The translations under genes were made by a program, and so were the position numbers. DNA of 64,000 nucleotides from Heterocephalus glaber (lineage: Eukaryota; Chordata; Mammalia; Rodentia; Bathyergidae). The notes under the pieces were generated by a model. That model worked only from the letters and a program-made list of their open reading frames with translations. It had not been told where the DNA came from and ran no database searches. The stretch is from NCBI RefSeq assembly GCF_000247695.1, contig NW_004624743.1:2953368-3017367 (forward strand), given 5' to 3'. Below, piece after piece: positions 44,986 to 57,300 of the stretch (its first letter is position 1; each line of letters starts with the position of its first letter).

Positions 44986-47900
44986 ATCTCCATTGTAGAA
45001 ATGGTACAAATGTTATGGCCCAGTGCCCCATGAAAGGAAGGAGAGTATAGAGTTTTCAAAAGACAATTCATAAATCCCCTATTTCCAATTCAGAAAGAAA
45101 ACACATCCATGTCTTGTAGATATCTTTTCTTTCTCTACATCTGGAATGCATCAAAATGCAAATAATCTGTAGTGTAAAACAAGATAATATATCTATTTTT
45201 TTGGTCTTTTCTACCACCATGTTTGCGCAATCTCCCAAAAGATCAAATCAGCATTGAATCAATACTGACCCTTGTTGTACATAAAAAGAAAAAATATCTA
45301 GATCGAACACTGACAGCAGAACAGCAGAGTCACATGAGAATCTGCTATGAACCTCTGGGAGTTGATGAGTGTAACCCTGGTTCCGCCGTATTAAAGTTGG
45401 TTATGCTTGTACAAAAGCTGAGAGACTGGAATCTGTTTGCAATTACCAAATCAAAATGCAATTAACTAGTCACTGGGAACAAACAATGATGTCTTTAAAT
45501 GCCCTTTTGGAAATGCAGAATTGGCAAGAGGGGTCAGGTTCCAAAGTTCGGATGTTTTCACTTAGGAGCCTCCCTATGAAATATTATTCTGAGGACCATG
45601 CAAATGGTTTGTCCTAGGAGGAAAGAGGAAGAGAGGGAGATACGGTGGTTGTTCTGGAGACTGGGGCTTCTTTATGCTCAGAACACCTCAAAGGAAACCT
45701 TCCTCAGTCCTCCAACTCTTTGTGTCCTGACTCCACATACAATGTATGAATACATCTCAAACTAACAATTGAATTTTGCAGGCACATGATCTTTTGCTTC
45801 ACAAAATTATTACAGGTAATGCCTCTGATATTCTGAGGTGGGTAATTCAGGTCAAAAGCCCTCTCTTTTATGAAGGTAAGAATATTCATTTGGCTTGCAG
45901 TAGCTATTTGTTGTATCTCCTAAAATCAGTCTTTAGTCAGTTTTTGGCTGTGGGTTTTAATGGACAGCAAAAATATAGAAGTATGTTCATGACAGTGGCA
46001 ATAACAACAAAATAACATGTTCTATACTTCTGGTGTTTGTCCGTTACAAGGAATTTAGCACGCTAAATCGTGGCTGCTTCCTTTCTACTGATTCTGCTTT
46101 TGGAAGAGGTAGGGACTAGCAAGCAATGGCCAAGAGCTGAGCTGAAGCAGGGCAGAGGGAGCTTGAGTGACTTGTGCCGTTTCTCCAGCTGACATTTGAG
46201 TCACTGCCGGTCATGGGAGAAGGGGACCAGAGAGGGGACAGGACCTGGGAGCTTCAGTTGACTTCTCAAACAGGTGTTCAGCCAGCTCAGAACCATCGGG
46301 CTCTCGAAGGTTAGTTGATTCTAAACACTTTACAGGAAAAGTCAGCAAGGGGAGAAAACCCCATCTTTTCCCCAGGCAGAGCTTCCTACAGCAATAAGAA
46401 GTAGCCTCTGCTTCTCCCCTAGTGATTGTAGCCCTGGGCCAAGAATACAAATAGAGCCCTGTACCTGCGTGTCATAAACCAAGAGCAAATGGCAATAGCA
46501 AAATGCCTTGGCCTCCTGCTTTGACAGATTCAGCTTGATAATGAGCCCGGAGATCAGGTCTGGTCTGTCACTCTGAGGCTCCCAGGTCCCTCGCTGGAAT
46601 GGGACAGGGCTGAAGATCCTGGTCCAGACCCATAGCACATCACACTTCCTGTTCCCTACTGGCCTTCCACCTGTACCCCAAATCTGTTTCGTGAGCTTGC
46701 ACCTGGACACCACAGCGCTCATATGGCCAGACTCCAGGTCTAGGGGTAGATACACTGGCGGCTCAGGTCAAAGCTCCAGATAAGATAGGAGGAGAGGTTG
46801 GCTCAAGGGCTACAGAAGTGTTTGTGGCCATTGGAGCAGCAAATTCCAGGAGCTGTGTGAATCCAGAAGCATCTAAGAAGGTGTGGAGCTCCCTAGGTGT
46901 GTACACTCCCTTGGCCCAGAGAAGCATCCCACCAAAGAGGACGTGGTCCGAGAAGACCAGCCCAGCGTCCCCAAAAGAAGAGACCCCTGGCTTGGGTGTG
47001 AGATGGTGTCAAACAGCTGCTTGTGATGTCTGACACCTCTGAAAGTCTCACTGCTCTCTATGCCAGGAGCTGTGCCTAATCCAGCAGACTCGGGGTTGAG
47101 CAGGTTTCCACCCTGGAATGGATTACATATGCCCTCTGAAAGGCCACTCTGGATACAGCATTAACACGGGGAGAGGAGAGTTCCTTCCTCTCCCAGGACT
47201 GCAGTACAGATTTCCTCTCCAATGGGCTAATTGTTCCCATTTCAGGGTAGTGTAGAAAGCCAGGCCAGACTCATCATAGCTACTGACTCACGTTTTCTGA
47301 GAGACGCCCTAGCAGACAGCTGTCTGCCCCATTTCTGCTTCAGTCTTGGTTGCTGCTTACTCCCCACCCTCTGTCCTCTGTCTGAAATGTCTCGGTCACA
47401 GCTCTGGGAGGGGTCCCTCCTCTGCCAGCCATGCAGACTCCACAGCTCAGCCTGCTGGAAGCCACCCCACCAGCGGTGGCCCCTAGTGGTGTCTCCCTTA
47501 GACCAGGTCTCTTGGGAGAAGGCATCTGGGTTCCTTGATTTTCCATTCCACACCCACTAGATGGTCAGAATAACCATGCAGACTTGGAAGGTGGAACATT
47601 CTGCAGGCGACTGCCTCTGTGCCTTCAATGAGCTTGAGTCACAATAATAAGACTGTGATTGACTGAAACAGACCCAAGGGCCCCAATGACCAGATGCAAT
47701 GGAACTTCTTTATTTAGATCCTGACTGAACAAAAGCATTTTAGGGGAAATTGAGTAAATTTAAATGCAGTCTCAGGATTGTGAGATGAATATTCATTGAC
47801 ATTGAAAGGTAGAGATTCATGATTGGAAAATAATGCAAGTTTTCAAAAATCAAAATAAAATAAATAAACAGAAATAGCTGAGAAACCACACTTAGGAATT

Positions 47901-48307
47901 TGTAGTGGTGATCACTTGGCAGTGGAATGTGAAGTTTTAATTTTTTATTATTGCTTCTATAATAAAAATATTGTTTCATATAGTTAGAAGACATAGTATT
48001 CTATTTTCATTTGTTTAGAAAGTCATTTCATGCCCTGCCAGCCTATACTTCCAGGTCAGCTTAGGCCTGGTGCACCCCCAAAAGCAAGTTGTGATATCAA
48101 AATCAGGAGCCCCCAAGGATAGGTATTCCAAGACAGAACCACAGTAATCATTCACTCACATGGGTTAAAGCTTAAAGTCGTTCCTCCAGTGTTAAAAAAG
48201 AGGAAATGAACCATCTGTTTGAAGAATGATTAACAGAACTGTCCGTGAAATAATTTTCTATTAGTTCATGTGGTGGCTCTTCAGTACCTATTTCATGGAT
48301 TATTTCT
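44986..48307. other. no gene proven; GC-richer part at 46.1-47.6 kb
   Basis: No recognised repeat. 46100-47600 is richer in G+C than its flanks. On the minus strand a 137-codon frame (46755-46342, starting at GTG) lies next to a roughly 80-codon frame ending at 46763, in a different phase; both have protein-like composition. A frameshifted pseudogene is possible, but I recognise no parent, and plus-strand frames are also open here (46818-47033, 47231-47560), which weakens the case. Confidence 0.3.
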
Positions 48308-48315
48308 AGAGCTCA

Positions 48316-48681
48316 GTGCTTGTCTTAGTAACTTTCTCATCAGGGAGACATACACAAAATAAAAGAGGTTTAGTTTGGTTCATGTTTTCAATCCATGGCC
48401 AGCAGGCTCCAAGGGATGAAGGGCAGGTGGAAGGGCCTGGAGGAGAACAGCCGCTCAGGTCGCGGTGGCACGGAAACAGGAAGAAGGGTGGAGCTGGGGA
48501 GGCACCCTGCCAGGCCACATCCCCAGTGAGCCACCTCTTCCAGCCACGCCAGAACTCGGCACAACACGTTCAGCCTCTGAACTCACCAGTAAGCCAGCAC
48601 CTCCACTGTCCAGTGGCCTTCCAAAGCCCTCACCCAGCACACAAGGGTGTTGGGGGTTCATTCTTGAACCGAACCATAATA
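48316..48681 (-). mobile_element. MaLR solo LTR (minus)
   Basis: The plus strand starts 'cttgtcttagtaactttctcatcagggagacatacacaaaataaaagaggtttag' and ends 'ttcttgaaccgaaccataata'. This is the reverse complement of a MaLR LTR with TATTATGGTTCGG at its 5' end. The body includes 'gatgaagggcaggtgg' and 'gccacctcttccagccac'. It is CpG-richer than its surroundings. Confidence 0.75.
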
Positions 48682-49224
48682 GTGCCTGAAAGTTTGCCTT
48701 TTCCTTAATTGATTGTCCCTTTTCTGGACAACAGAATTCTATAATCTGTCCAGTTTTCCTGATATCTTGGCTACTGGAGAACTCAGATAGAAATTAAGCC
48801 CATAATTACATTAATAAACAATACCAGTTGCTTGAAAGAGTAACCTTCTTTCTCTCCACACTTTATTATGACTTCATAAAAATTCTAATTTAAAAGTGCC
48901 AATTTTTGTTGCCTTTTTCTGCCCATATGGTCATTTTCTGTACCATATAAATTCATTTGGAAAGACTGTGTCAATAAATAATAGGGCAGCTCTAGAGAGC
49001 CCGTGGGGTGTTTCCAGTGTCTGCGGGCATTGGCTCTTCTCGCGTTCTCTGAGCAGTGAGCCGAGGGTGCCTGTCCTTCACCCCAGCCGAAGCTGCACAG
49101 TGGGGTTGGGTGAGCACTTGTCCAGATCCAAGGGTGAAGCAAGGCAGCATGGCTCCCTCCCGTGTTGTCTCCTTGCTTAGGCTTCTATGAGGCACATATA
49201 AGCCAACAGTTAACACAACCAGTA
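48682..49224. other. no gene seen
   Basis: Unclassified sequence between a MaLR LTR and the mariner pieces. Confidence 0.4.
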
Positions 49225-49419
49225 GGCAGCAGTTTCGTTTTCTCTTTGGAAAAGAAATTCAATTTAAAAGGGGTAATCAAAGTATCCAGAAATGTTTACA
49301 TTTTAAAATTTGGTTACAGTAAAGAACACCAAATGAACCCCCTTGCCTTAAACACTCACCTTAACATTCTTGTCACTTTCGGAAGCAGCTCTGATGTCCT
49401 CTTTCGTAAGTGTCTTTAC
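49225..49419 (-). mobile_element. mariner 3' end, minus orientation
   Basis: Read on the minus strand, 'gaaagaggacatcagagctgcttccgaaagtgacaagaatg' corresponds to the C-terminal coding end of a mariner transposase, and 'ttcatttggtgttctttactgtaaccaaattttaaaatgtaaac' to its 3' UTR. It parallels, inverted, the copy that starts at 49420. Confidence 0.6.
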
Positions 49420-49780
49420 AAGGTATGATCAAATATACAACGAACATTGCTGCCAAGTGCCATCCAACAGAAAAGCAGCTCGCAGAAACACAGCGCTGTG
49501 TCCTCATCCACCTTATTCATCAGATCCAGGCGCCATGCAGCTTCTGGCTCTTCCCCAAGGTGAAAACTACCCGGAAAGATAGACATTTTGAATCCATTCA
49601 GAACATGGAGGCAGGAAAAAGGACTTCCAGAGCTGCCTCAGAAAGTGGCAAAAATGAGGGGATGAGTGTGTCCTAACAAAGGGGGGATGTTCTGAGGGAT
49701 GAATGACAGTGTGTCTTTGAGTGCAATCATTTTTTTTTAAATGTAAATATTCATTGTAGTTTTTTTTTAATCACAGTTCA
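49420..49780 (+). mobile_element. mariner transposase fragment and 3' end (plus)
   Basis: The frame carries the mariner signature HPPYSSDP, then, after a frameshift, FWLFPKVKTTRKDRHFESIQ, both typical of the C-terminal catalytic half of mariner transposases. The 3' UTR includes 'ttttttttaaatgtaaatattcattg'. A strong relative lies at 63745-64000 on the opposite strand. Dead copy with frameshift and stops. Confidence 0.75.
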
Positions 49781-51058
49781 TAAAACAAACCACGACTTTG
49801 CTTTCTTCCCTAAAGACAGATGCTGGAAATAGAAGAATATTCTAAGTTCTGTAACTGAAGAGGATAATATTTACTTCTTGTATAAACACTGCAGTGCTCA
49901 GCGAGGGTATTCATTGTTGTGGGCTATGGAGCTTTGAGCGGAGGTGTATTTCACTTCTGCGCCCTCCACTTGCCTACAGAGGAAGCAACCTTCAAGAGGA
50001 CTTATTTTCTTAAGGCTATGGATGATTCTGATGCGTACCTATTTCCCTACCTTTCCAAGAATGAACTAAAAGTACTTGAGTTCTTTGCAATATCCTTTTT
50101 CTATGCTGTCAAACATGATCGCAGACACAGTGGTGTAATATAACAAAAGGCCCTGCCAGGATGGTCTGCTTATTTTCCCAGGTATGACTAGCAATCTCAA
50201 ACAATTTCACTTTACAGTTTCATACAGCAACTGGTGTGGTCGTGTACCATGTGGTTCTCAGGGTGCCGTTTCCCGGCTTTAGGTTGACTATGACCCTTGG
50301 AATTACACCCTAGAAGCTGTGAGTCACACAAAATCAACACTTGACTCATTATGATTCCAACCTTTTTAACTAAGTAGGTTGGAATAAGAATGCCCTTTTC
50401 TCTTAAGCAGAACTAAAGAGGAGAACCTTCAACCATGGTCACTGACATTAACTGAATTAGAATTAAGACCACACTATTTTAGAGGCACGAAACAGAAGCT
50501 TATTAAATAACTCTCCTCTGGTTGGGAAGAGGCAATGCATTTCTCAAGCGTGAAGAGCATAGAGTACCTTTAACTACTCAGCGCTGAATGGGGCAGCGAC
50601 AGTGGCTGGAATGGGATACAGCTCTCCCAGATGGCGGACCTGCTCTGGAATCTACATTCCTCACCCCACTGCAACACACTCAGCCTTTGTCACTGATTCC
50701 ACTCCTGCGTTTCATGATTTTCACATACCTGCGGGGAAAAGTGATGTGTTCTCAAAATGGAAACAGATGTGAGGTCCACTTTTTTATTGGAAGTGACAAA
50801 ACATCAAAAGATTTGGCAAAATACGAATCTCACATATTTCAAGATTTTGAAAGTAACCACTAAACAAAAGTCTTGGAAGCAGGGTGGTCTTTCTCTGGTT
50901 TCTATGTTCCCTTTTTAAGATTTCCACAATGGTTTGTTGTTTAAAAAGATAGAAAATATGGAAATATCTCATATATGCATGTGTGTATGTATAATATATA
51001 TGACACAAGTTATGTATCATATATGTCACATATATATATGTATGTATATGATATATAT
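49781..51058. other. no gene seen; AT/TG simple repeat at its end
   Basis: Unclassified up to about 50960. 50969-51058 is a patchy (AT)n/(TATG)n tract with near-palindromic stretches. Confidence 0.4.
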
Positions 51059-51206
51059 GGCCTAAAATTCCTACACTTGGGAGGGAGGGTGTGACAGTAT
51101 CATCACCAGGAGTTTGAGGCTAACCTGCCTCGGTTACATAGTGAGTTCAAGGCCAATTTGTACTATATAGCAAGATCCTGCCTCAAAATAATAATATATA
51201 TATATT
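51059..51206 (+). repeat. B1-type SINE (plus), diverged
   Basis: 'ggcctaaaattcctacacttgggagggaggg...caggagtttgaggctaacctgcctcggttacatagtgagttcaaggcc...gatcctgcctcaaaataata' follows B1 order. The tail has become an (AT)n run. Confidence 0.75.
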
Positions 51207-51602
51207 CAAAAATACCAATTTACAAGGAATGGCAATAAAGAACCAAATTTGATAATTTATGCGTTTTTAGGTCATTGTGAGCTTTCGTCAAGTCACCTTT
51301 GACCGAGTAAGTTTTTTCTGTCAAAAACGACAAAGTTCAGAACTGAATTATTTTGCTCATTAAATTTTAAGGGCAGCTGCTGTACAAAGCAAAGTAGATG
51401 TAATAGCTTTTAAGGAAGAAAGATGCAAGGCAGCATACACTGGAAAGTGTGTATGACTGTGGGAGTAAGTCGATTTGCATTTATATAGCACCATTTTTCA
51501 GGTAAGACAATCGGTGATGTATTTGCTACAGTGCATTGCTGTGATGTAAAATCCATAGTAAGTTGGAATGGTGTAGCTGTCTTTTTAAAGAGCATTTGGG
51601 TT

Positions 51603-51842
51603 TGATGAGCATTTAGCTAATGCCTTCACTGTGTCAAGCACTGTGCTGTACGGGGATATTTTACTATCATTTAACTTTCATGACAAGCCTGTTTGTTGTT
51701 ATGCCTCTATTTTGAAAAAGACAAATCTGAGGTCCCAGCAAAAGGAAATGACTTAGTTCAAGTCCCCTGTTTATTAGATTGGAGAGCTGAGATTGGAATG
51801 AGGACTTTTCTGAGTCTAAAACTATTTTAATTCTACCTCAGT
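51603..51842 (+). repeat. MIR SINE (plus)
   Basis: 'gcatttagctaatgccttcactgtgtcaagcactgtgctgtacgggg', 'tcatttaactttcatgacaagcctg' and 'ttttgaaaaagacaaatctgaggtcccagcaaaag' follow MIR order from head to core. 'gagagctgagattggaatgagg' is its 3' part. Confidence 0.75.
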
Positions 51843-52167
51843 TAAATCAAGAAAAAGTGGTACAAATTTCAAGAAGTTACTATATTTTATATTTTTTAGG
51901 TTTGCTCACTGTTTCAATATTCCCTAAGTTTGCAAGGTACATGTACACACATGCATATATGAGATATATGTAGCAAGAAGGATGGGATATGTTTGTTTAA
52001 AGCAAGGAGGACCGTTCTGAAGTAGATTTACGGTGATGTCTTTTTCTATAATAAATATTTTTAGCTTAAATATTAGCTGTATAGTTTGATCACACTCATC
52101 ATGTTGAAGTTTTATACCTTTTGTGCCCAGGCATTTGAAAAGCCAGATAGAACTAGTAATTAAAATA
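51843..52167. other. no gene seen
   Basis: AT-rich unclassified sequence. Confidence 0.4.
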
Positions 52168-52176
52168 TAGACAAAA

Positions 52177-52269
52177 GGGGCGGGGATTTAGCTCAGTGGT
52201 TCCAGGGCTTGCCGCGCAAGCACAAGGTCCTGAGTTCGGTCCCTGGTGCCAAAAAAATATGTATATATC
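52177..52269 (+). repeat. ID SINE (plus) with 9-bp target duplication
   Basis: 'ggggcggggatttagctcagtggttcc' and 'ggtcctgagttcggtccctggtgccaaaaaaa'. The B box carries one substitution (GTTCGGTCCC). The flanking repeat tagacaaaa lies at 52168-52176 and 52270-52278. Confidence 0.9.
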
Positions 52270-52669
52270 TAGACAAAAAAGGAAAGTGTGGCAGTTTTAG
52301 GAGTACAGAAAGGTGTGTGCTGTTTTATGTATATATCACAGTCAAGACTCAAAATTGTTGCTGTTTTCCAATAATTAGAAAAACAACCAGATATGTGTAT
52401 GCTGATGCTTCTTGCATCAAAGTCTATCATTATTTCTAACAGGAGCTTGTTAGTACAATCCAATAACTGGCTGTGGAGCATCGCAAAGCAGGCATTATGC
52501 TTATAGTTAGATTTGCAACTTGTAGGGCAACAATGAGTCTTAAAAGTAAGATATGCTAAGATTTTATAAAGAAGATAGATCTCTCTGTAGACATCTTCTA
52601 ATTTATTAGTCACTTGGAGAGTTTTGCACACACACAGACATACAAGACCCTTTCCTTCTCAAGTCACTT

Positions 52670-53105
52670 TAAAAAAATATTTGTTAGAATATGTTTGTGA
52701 TATGTAGTTATTACACTCATCTTGGGGAATTGATACACATACATATTGCACCTTGATCATTTTTATTTCCTTACCTCTCATCTGCCCCTCTTTCTCCTTG
52801 CTCAAATCCCCTTCCCAAACCCACAGAATTTACTTCCTTGTTTCTTACTATTTCTCTTTTATTTTTCTCTTTGCATTATTTATATTTTAGGTCTCTTCTA
52901 TTAGAAGCACTAACCTTCTATGTCTGATTTGTTTCACTTAGTATTAGTATTAGCATTAGTATTATGGTCTCAACATCTGTCCGTTTGCCTACAAATGACT
53001 CAAACCTATCCCTTTTGGCAGAATAGTACTCCACTGCATGTAAATACCACATTTGCTTTATCCTTTCGATCACTTCCGTTTCACCTACATTCAAAGACAG
53101 TCTAG
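52670..53105 (-). mobile_element. L1 3' region fragment, antisense
   Basis: 'attacactcatcttggggaattgatacacatacatattgcacc', a pyrimidine-rich stretch, then 'tctgatttgtttcacttag' and 'ttttggcagaatagtactccactgcatgtaaataccacatttgctttatcc' read as antisense L1 3' UTR and ORF2 end. Confidence 0.65.
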
Positions 53106-53208
53106 TTAACATGTGACCACACAAAAAGGGCACTGGCTATTCATGTTTTGAGAAAAGAATATGGGGAAATTTTCAATACCCCAATTCCTCCTGACTGTTG
53201 TGCAGTGA

Positions 53209-53250
53209 TGTGTGTGCGTGTGTGTGTGTGTGTGTGTGCTTGTGTGTGAT
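53209..53250. repeat. (TG)n microsatellite at a SINE tail
   Basis: A TG run immediately 3' of the minus-strand composite SINE that follows, at the position of its A-rich tail. Confidence 0.9.
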
Positions 53251-53431
53251 ACTGAGAAATAAACCCAGAGCCTACACCCTGAGCTACATTCCTAGCCCTT
53301 TCTATTGCTTTATTTTGAGATAGGATCTCTCTAAGTCAGTAAGTTCCCCAGGCTGGGTTCAAACTTGCAATCCTCCAGCCTCAACCTCCCAAAGCGCTGG
53401 GATTATAGGCCTGTGCCACCATTCTTGGCCA
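53251..53431 (-). repeat. B1-dID composite SINE (minus)
   Basis: On the minus strand it reads 'ggccaagaatggtggcacaggcctataatcccagcgctttgggaggttgaggctggagg...aacccagcctgggg' (B1), then 'gggctaggaatgtagctcagggtgtaggctctgggtttatttc' (ID unit). Confidence 0.85.
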
Positions 53432-54162
53432 TCACTTTTTAGAAATATTAATTGAGTAAAGTAAATTGTGTGATTCGGAGAATTTTCCTCATTGACAACC
53501 CAGGCCAATGTGAGCTCAGGGATAAGAACACATACCAGGGGACAGTTTTCCTTTGTGTCACCCACAATGCAAGTGAGTCAGCCAAGGGCAAACGCCGTGG
53601 GATAGGATGGTCCTGCAGAGTCCAAAGATCTCACCACTAGGGAAGGGACGTTGCAGCCACTTCCCTGTCTGTACTGCTGCCCTTGGCACCCACTCTATTT
53701 CCTTGTTTAGGGTTCATCTGGCTTTCTTCGGGAGGCTACCGAAAACATAAGCACATTCACTTCCATGGGGAGTCGAGTGGAAAGATGAGAGACATCATGT
53801 CTGATGCTACTTCTAACCATCTGTCCCTTAACTTATGTTCCTTTCTACAATGTGAATCCCATGTAAATTCCCATCGAATATGTACGATGGTGTGTGTGCA
53901 TGTGTATGTGTGTGTGTGCATGTGCATGTGTATGTGTGGTGAGTACTGAACTCAGAGCTCAAGCAGATTGCAAACATTTAGAGTTGCTGAAATGTGTGTC
54001 CTTCCAGGGACTTCAGAGTTCCTCTCCCTTCTGTTCTTGGAGTGCAGCCCGGCTACTTTCTCACCTGAAATTAACTGAAACTCAAGCAGTGGCTCAAATC
54101 ATGAGGCACATCTGCAGCTGAGTCCCTAGCTGGACCACACGGGGGAATGAAAGGACATAATG
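53432..54162. other. no gene seen; (TG)n
   Basis: Unclassified, with a (TG)n/(CATG)n run at 53889-53940. Confidence 0.4.
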
Positions 54163-54305
54163 TAGAGCAGAGGTTGTCAGGCTCAGTGACCATGTCAGTG
54201 CCACCCCTCGTCTGCCCACTCACTTTGCCACCTCTCAGATTGGCACCAATGCATCTCTGCTTTTTAAAAGTCCTCCAGGTGATTCTCAGCCTATCAACCA
54301 GTCCC
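54163..54305 (+). mobile_element. possible MER5-type hAT fragment
   Basis: 'gcagaggttgtcaggctcagtgaccatg' and 'ttttaaaagtcctccaggtgattctcagcc' recall MER5A (compare 'cagaggttctcaa', 'tcccaggtgatgctga'). The middle is poorly matched. Confidence 0.35.
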
Positions 54306-57300
54306 CTCGAGATTGCTGTGATCCATCAACACAAAGAGAGATTCATCGAGCACCTTGTATGGCTCCCTATTGGGAATAGTAGGCATCTTTCTCACACCCT
54401 ACATGCAAAGTGCATCCTTTCTGCAGCACTAGAAGATGTGACCAAGCCACATTGTTTCCTTTCAAAATTAGATCCATTGTGAACAGAACAGAATTGAAAT
54501 ACTGCTCTCTCAGAAGAATGTAGAGGCAAATAATAGGTCTCTATGAGCAGAGTCATGTAGTTAACACTGATTAATCATTTTCACTGACATTAAAAAGTGC
54601 TTACTTGATGATAAGTCTAAATATCTTGACTTATGTGAGGTGATAGCAAACAAACATGTTTGAGCCCCAAAAGGCTTCTTTTATGACCCGTTTTTCCCTT
54701 TCTGTATTTTCCTGGAAAATTTGGTGTTGAAGAATGATGAAGTAGGTTTAAAAAATAATATCGTCCACAATCCATAGAAGTTTTGAAATAGTCAGTGTCC
54801 TGTGTAAGCATCTTCAATTTCAAGTCTCAGTGTTTAAAAAGACTTTCCTTCTACACATGCCCAAATATTTACAGAAATGTGGAATCAGGCCAAAAATATA
54901 TATATATCATTTTCAGACATCATTTTAAAAGAAGAGATGGCTAACTGCTTTGTCAGATTTGGTGGATATGCTGTATATAGGAAGCCAGATTTGTTTCCTA
55001 TAGAAGGAAGATTCACCACTGGTTAATAACTGTTCTGTGAAGAGTTTCTTCTCCAAGGTGTTAGCAATTGGTTTCACAGCCTCTGGTCTGGGCAGGGTGC
55101 AGGGAGCGTAACCTCCCTGAGCATGAGGACCTATTCAGTGAGCATCCCATAGCCCTGTCTGGACAGTAGTGCCAGAGGACACTTTATTCTCCTCTGTGAA
55201 GTAATGAACTGGCTTGATATGTAATCTGTAAGCTTTATTCATTTTCTAGGAGAATGAGAAGGGTTAAGTCTTGAAATCACCTCAGACCTGGACTGAGGGA
55301 GAATTTCTCCTAGCAACATCTTCCCTCCACACTGATAAAAGAAGGGGATCCCTGCTCTATTTTTAAAAGACAGAGTATGTTCTCCTTTACAAAAGTGCGA
55401 ACTATTTTGATTTCCTCCTTTTTGCAGAAGTTAGAAATACACTGAGCCTCTTGGATCTTTCTGCTTTCAGTGTTGAGTATGGACATAATGGAGACCTAAC
55501 TCCACTGAGGAAAGTTATCCTGGCCAGTTAAAGAGGACACGGCGCAGAAGGGGCCTCTTGCCCACTCACCCTCAGATTCCTTCTGCTTCTGCATCAGATC
55601 CCCCATGCTCCATGTCTCCTCCTCTGTGCCTAATCTACATTTCTCTTACCGTTATCTAAAATAATAATCTACAATTTGATTCATCAATACATTTACAGCT
55701 TTCAACCTGCTGACCACTAACTTTCAAAGATCCAGACTCTGAAATTGCTGGTCATTTCATTAAGTTATTTGTCTTCTCACTATCATTTATGACTTAACAT
55801 GCTAAGAGGAAAGGGGTCATGGGGGAGCAGGGCAAAAGAATATTTATCTGAGCTGTGAACATTGTTGGTATTGTTCTTCAGTAGAGGAGAATGGCCAGCG
55901 AAAAAGCAAATAGGGATGAGGGCAGACTATAAGTGGATGGCAGAGCAGTGTGGTAGAGTGGAGAGAAAAAGGGTGAAAATAAGTGAGGAATGAACTGCAG
56001 TTCATGACTTGCAGCGGAAATAACTTTATTTAAATCATTTGTCCTCTACAGGTGTTTTGTGTTCTCTTTTGCAAAACGGAAATACCCTTAATTCTCCAGG
56101 GTACAATTACAGTTAAAAAATAAAGCAATTGCAAGACACCAGCCCATCCAATTATACATCCTTCATAAAAGTATAGGAGGCAAATTCTCTTTCGATCATT
56201 TGTGCTTTGCAGATGAGGAGAGATGAGCAGACCTGACCCTGTGGAGCAAGCACGGTGCCCCGCGCAGTGTAGGGTGAGTGTTGCAGCTGTGTGGTCTCTG
56301 CTGCTTGAAGCAGGAAGGTAGCACTAAAGTGGTGAGGAAGTAGATAGGTACTGGGTATTCTTTAAATGTGGACTCTAAAGATATTCAGATTCGTGATGTT
56401 ACAGAAAAGAAATATGAAGAACAACTCCAAGGTTTTTGGATTGAGCAAATGGAAAAATAGAGTTCCCCACTTAGCAAACCAGGAAGATATGGGTAGAGCA
56501 TATATGTGTAAGGAAAAACAAGAGTTTGACTTGGTATATATTAAATTTGAAATAACTGTTTTTTTAAGTGTGTAAAGGAGATTTTTAACAGTTATAGAGA
56601 CAAACTGAGTTCAGAGCGGCTATCCAGGCTGCTTACAAATTTGGACTTTCTTGGACTGGAAGTGGTATTGAAAGCCGGGAGACAGAACATGGAGGCAGTG
56701 TTACAGAGAGAAGCCTCGTGATCTAGATTTTGGCTTATGGTTACATGACAAGTAACCATTAGTTCGCTCATCTGCAAACTAATCTCAGTCTTTTCCCCGC
56801 AGTCAGCTGGATCACCACCAAGACATGTGGCCATAGGTGTGAACAGAGGGATACCTTCCTTTCAAGGTTGATGAAAGACATCGGAGTCTGAGGCTCCTGG
56901 CTTCAGCCCCTGTGTCCTGGGGCCCGGGTCCCACCTGTACCGTTTACTGCACAGCTTGCCTGACCTTAGGAGCAGACTCAGCTCCAGGCGAGCTCCGGGT
57001 GCCTGGCAATGGCTGCGCAGTCGCTTCCCCTGCTGTGGTCACAGCTCTGTCTCCACAGTTTCTTGAGAATGATAGAAAGTTCTCCGGTGCTCATGGCCAA
57101 CTCTCACTCTACTCTCTTCCTCTGCAGGGCAGCTCTCATGGTACACCTAGACCAGAGCAGAAACTTCTCCTGCTCTGAGTTGCCACAAACGTGGCAGCCT
57201 CCCAAGTCCCTCCGTTACTGAGTCACCACAGTGTTCCCAAGTGTGAAACATGCTGCGTTGACATCATAAATGAGCCAATAGGTGTGTGATTTTTTTTTAA

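Noticed and set aside
48420..48560. CpG island or promoter
   Set aside because: The CpGs lie within a MaLR LTR, the stretch is short, and no adjoining gene exists.
49410..49676. Novel small protein gene
   Set aside because: The peptide contains mariner transposase motifs split between two frames. It is a decayed transposon.
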